Source: Candidatus Berkelbacteria bacterium (lineage in GTDB: Bacteria; Patescibacteriota; UBA1384; 2-12-FULL-50-11). Taken from it: 14,174 bases of DNA. A model generated the notes under the pieces. That model did no database searches, was not told the origin of the DNA, and worked only from the letters and a program-made list of their open reading frames with translations. The position numbers and the translations under genes were made by a program. The DNA lies in contig JANLIQ010000026.1 of the NCBI GenBank assembly GCA_024654065.1, positions 1-14,174 of the forward strand. Direction: 5' to 3'. Every line of letters begins with the position of its first letter. Within the stretch, counting starts at the first letter, position 1. Below are positions 13,740-14,174 of this stretch, one piece after another.

Positions 13740-14174
13740 GTGAAAAAGACATATATTACCACCAGCATTGCCTACGTTAACGCCGAACCACATATCGGAT
13801 TTTTGTACGAGCTCTTGGCTGGCGATGTGCTAAAACGCTACTACCAAGCACGGGGGAAAGAAGTTTTTTTGCTTACAGGTACGGACGAACACGGTATAAA
13901 AGTTGCTCAGGCTGCTACGGCCTCTGGTAAAGAACCACAAGAATTCGTGGATGAGATTTCAAAGAAGTTCGAGCAGTTAGGCAAAGACTTTAATATCAAT
14001 TTTGACTACTTTATCCGTACAACTAATCCAGAACATAAAAATTTTGTTCAAGAAAGATGGCAGCAACTAGAAAAAGCAGGAGTACTAAAAAAGAAAAAGT
14101 ACTCTGGTCTTTACTGTTCTGGATGCGAGGCGTTTAAAACAGAGGGGGAGATTGATAGCGGGCGATGCTCCATC
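13740..14174 (+). CDS. metG: Methionyl-tRNA synthetase (5' part; continues beyond window)
   Basis: I translated 145 codons from the GTG at 13740 by hand; the frame is still open at the window edge. It begins MKKTYITTSIAYVNAEPHIG. The class I HIGH signature appears as HIGF (18-21), followed by the methionine-pocket motif LLTGTDEHGIKVAQ (44-57). A zinc-binding CSGC (126-129) follows, with a further cysteine at 143 within GRCSI. The enzyme charges tRNA-Met in the cytoplasm. The GTG start fits the family N-terminus and has a -10 box 6 nt upstream, with no separate Shine-Dalgarno. The C-terminal half and the KMSKS loop are outside the window. Confidence 0.96.
   Translation, partial: MKKTYITTSIAYVNAEPHIGFLYELLAGDVLKRYYQARGKEVFLLTGTDEHGIKVAQAATASGKEPQEFVDEISKKFEQLGKDFNINFDYFIRTTNPEHKNFVQERWQQLEKAGVLKKKKYSGLYCSGCEAFKTEGEIDSGRCSI

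Overview
The window reads as a stretch of chromosome from a small-genome bacterium, most likely a member of the Candidate Phyla Radiation (Patescibacteria). This is an inference. It rests on compact housekeeping genes with short leaders, a DnaB helicase carrying two inteins, a type IV pilus motor next to replication genes, a YabE/Rpf-like gene beside ksgA without the usual rnmV between them, and several small proteins I cannot place. The standard genetic code fits every reading frame. I see no tRNA, rRNA, CRISPR array, transposase or prophage gene.

Layout. Positions 1-2563 (minus strand) hold a type IV pilus operon: pilB, then pilC, which runs off the left edge. The PilB protein begins with an HU/IHF-like DNA-binding domain, which I do not know from ordinary PilB proteins. 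A 112-bp divergent gap leads to dnaX and dnaB (2676-7384, plus strand), only 2 bp apart. dnaB is interrupted by a 493-residue intein with a LAGLIDADG endonuclease inside the P-loop and by a 139-residue mini-intein at a second conserved site. The two inteins must splice out to leave a normal 450-residue helicase.

Next come an unrecognised minus-strand gene (7428-8111), uvrD/pcrA (8224-10086), a gap with a strong hairpin and a possible 50-codon minus-strand gene, a four-helix membrane protein (10398-10865), a secreted YabE/Rpf-like muralytic protein (10907-11905), ksgA (11944-12759), a 56-residue membrane protein (12795-12965), a run of three hairpins, rsmI (13070-13720) and the 5' part of metG (from 13740).

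Two styles of gene start are visible. dnaX, the four-helix protein, ksgA and metG each have a -10-like hexamer exactly 6 nt before the start codon and no usable Shine-Dalgarno, which suggests leaderless mRNAs. The unrecognised genes at 7428-8111, 10135-10287 and 12795-12965 instead have short leaders, clear Shine-Dalgarno sequences and GC-rich hairpins downstream, so they look like self-contained units placed between core genes.

Taken together, the core genes cover chromosome replication (DnaX, DnaB), repair (UvrD), 16S rRNA maturation (KsgA, RsmI), Met-tRNA charging (MetG), wall remodelling (the YabE/Rpf-like protein) and pilus assembly, probably linked to DNA uptake or attachment.
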